DNA of 5,647 nucleotides, taken from positions 1-5,647 of the forward strand of contig CACYEJ010000095.1 of assembly GCA_902773395.1 (NCBI GenBank). The letters are read 5' to 3'. Shown here piece after piece: positions 5,221-5,647 of this stretch; the stretch's first letter is position 1; each line of letters starts with the position of its first letter. A program made the translations under genes and the position numbers. The stretch is from an uncultured Ruminococcus sp. Its GTDB lineage: Bacteria > Bacillota_A > Clostridia > Oscillospirales > Acutalibacteraceae. The notes under the pieces are model-generated. The model made no database searches. It was not told the origin of the DNA and saw only the letters and a list, made by a program, of their open reading frames with translations.

Positions 5221-5647
5221 CTATCTGTATTTAAGCCATTCGTTTATCTGATCAAGCTTCTCCCTTAGTGTACGCTGTTCGGCAGGGACTATTCCGGACG
5301 ATTGATATGTATTCCACGCTTCATGAAATTCCCATACAGTGCGGTAAAGCAAAACTCCCATAATGCACTGAATAACTAGCGGCAGATAGGCAAAAATCAT
5401 CTTGCTTGGATTATCGCAAATTTGCTTTACATTATTTCCAAAAACAATACCGAGCAATATGCAAAGAAATGCAAAAACAGCATATGCAATGACTAAACGC
5501 TTGCTTTTTTCTCTGTTTATAAATACTCCAAGAAAAATCATTACAGCAGCGTATACCAAAATATATTTTGTCAATGTAAGGTTCAGATCTATAAACAGAT
5601 ATATCATAACCGCTGCCACAGCTATTGCGGCAACTCCTAGACAAAGC
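5221..5647 (-). CDS. Hypothetical multi-pass membrane protein, N-terminus beyond the window
   Basis: The family is not recognised. The frame stays open to the right edge, so the gene is partial; 141 C-terminal residues are visible. The GTG at 5619 is in the middle of a hydrophobic helix and is not the start. Counting from the edge, four hydrophobic segments lie at about 1-19, 26-43, 51-70 and 83-101. The basic loop REKSKR (45-50) lies between the second and third. By the positive-inside rule that loop and the C-tail (102-141, ending DQINEWLKYR) face the cytoplasm. The tail is amphipathic with many charged residues (EQRTLREKLDQ) and may be a short coiled or surface helix. No catalytic or transport motif is visible. 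It converges on the uracil-DNA glycosylase; its promoter and any operon partners lie outside the window. Confidence 0.7.
   Translation of the reverse strand, partial: LCLGVAAIAVAAVMIYLFIDLNLTLTKYILVYAAVMIFLGVFINREKSKRLVIAYAVFAFLCILLGIVFGNNVKQICDNPSKMIFAYLPLVIQCIMGVLLYRTVWEFHEAWNTYQSSGIVPAEQRTLREKLDQINEWLKYR

Noticed and set aside
5432..5644. 70-codon minus-strand frame overlapping the membrane protein
   Set aside because: It lies in another frame of the same strand. The 5221-5647 frame has coherent membrane helices and stays open to the edge, while this one is cysteine-rich noise.

Overview
The window is a low-GC stretch typical of a Firmicute of the class Clostridia (Ruminococcaceae/Lachnospiraceae-like). 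This is inferred from the AT-rich intergenic DNA, SigA-type promoters, strong Shine-Dalgarno (SD) sites and the gene set: a TtcA-family PP-loop protein, an RlmD/RlmCD-type methyltransferase, a stand-alone PduL and a family-4 uracil-DNA glycosylase. No species can be named from the sequence alone. No mobile element, CRISPR array, tRNA or rRNA was seen.

Layout, left to right. Bases 1-361 hold no complete gene. They contain a perfect 17-bp stem terminator (119-167) that probably closes a gene lying left of the window, and a strong extended -10 promoter (242-270) for the first gene. That gene, 362-1192 (+), is a TtcA-like PP-loop tRNA-thiolation protein. It converges on 1336-2700 (-), a 23S rRNA m5U methyltransferase (rlmD/rlmCD) with its own promoter at 2734-2762. 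Next comes an apparent two-gene operon on the minus strand: pduL (3665-4234), a phosphate acyltransferase, followed after one base by a secreted DUF4097 beta-rich protein (2920-3663). Its promoter is at 4295-4323 and its terminator at 2841-2909. Divergent from pduL is a family-4 Fe-S uracil-DNA glycosylase (4521-5096, +). It converges on a partial, unrecognised multi-pass membrane protein (5221 to the right edge, -).

The genes are mostly housekeeping: RNA modification (ttcA-like, rlmD), DNA repair (UDG) and acetyl/acyl-phosphate metabolism (pduL). I see no evidence that they form one system. Three of them (TtcA-like, RlmD, UDG) carry cysteine sets expected to bind [4Fe-4S] clusters, which fits an anaerobe.

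The most interesting DNA is the 286-bp pduL/udg divergent region. It holds a 17-bp palindrome lying between the -35 and -10 of the udg-facing promoter, a perfect 14-bp palindrome in the pduL leader, and a 12-base inverted repeat closing most of the udg leader just before its ribosome binding site. Two start codons (rlmD, pduL) are moved downstream of the longest ORF on the strength of identical GGTGAT-N4-ATG ribosome binding sites. No convincing novel multi-gene system was found.
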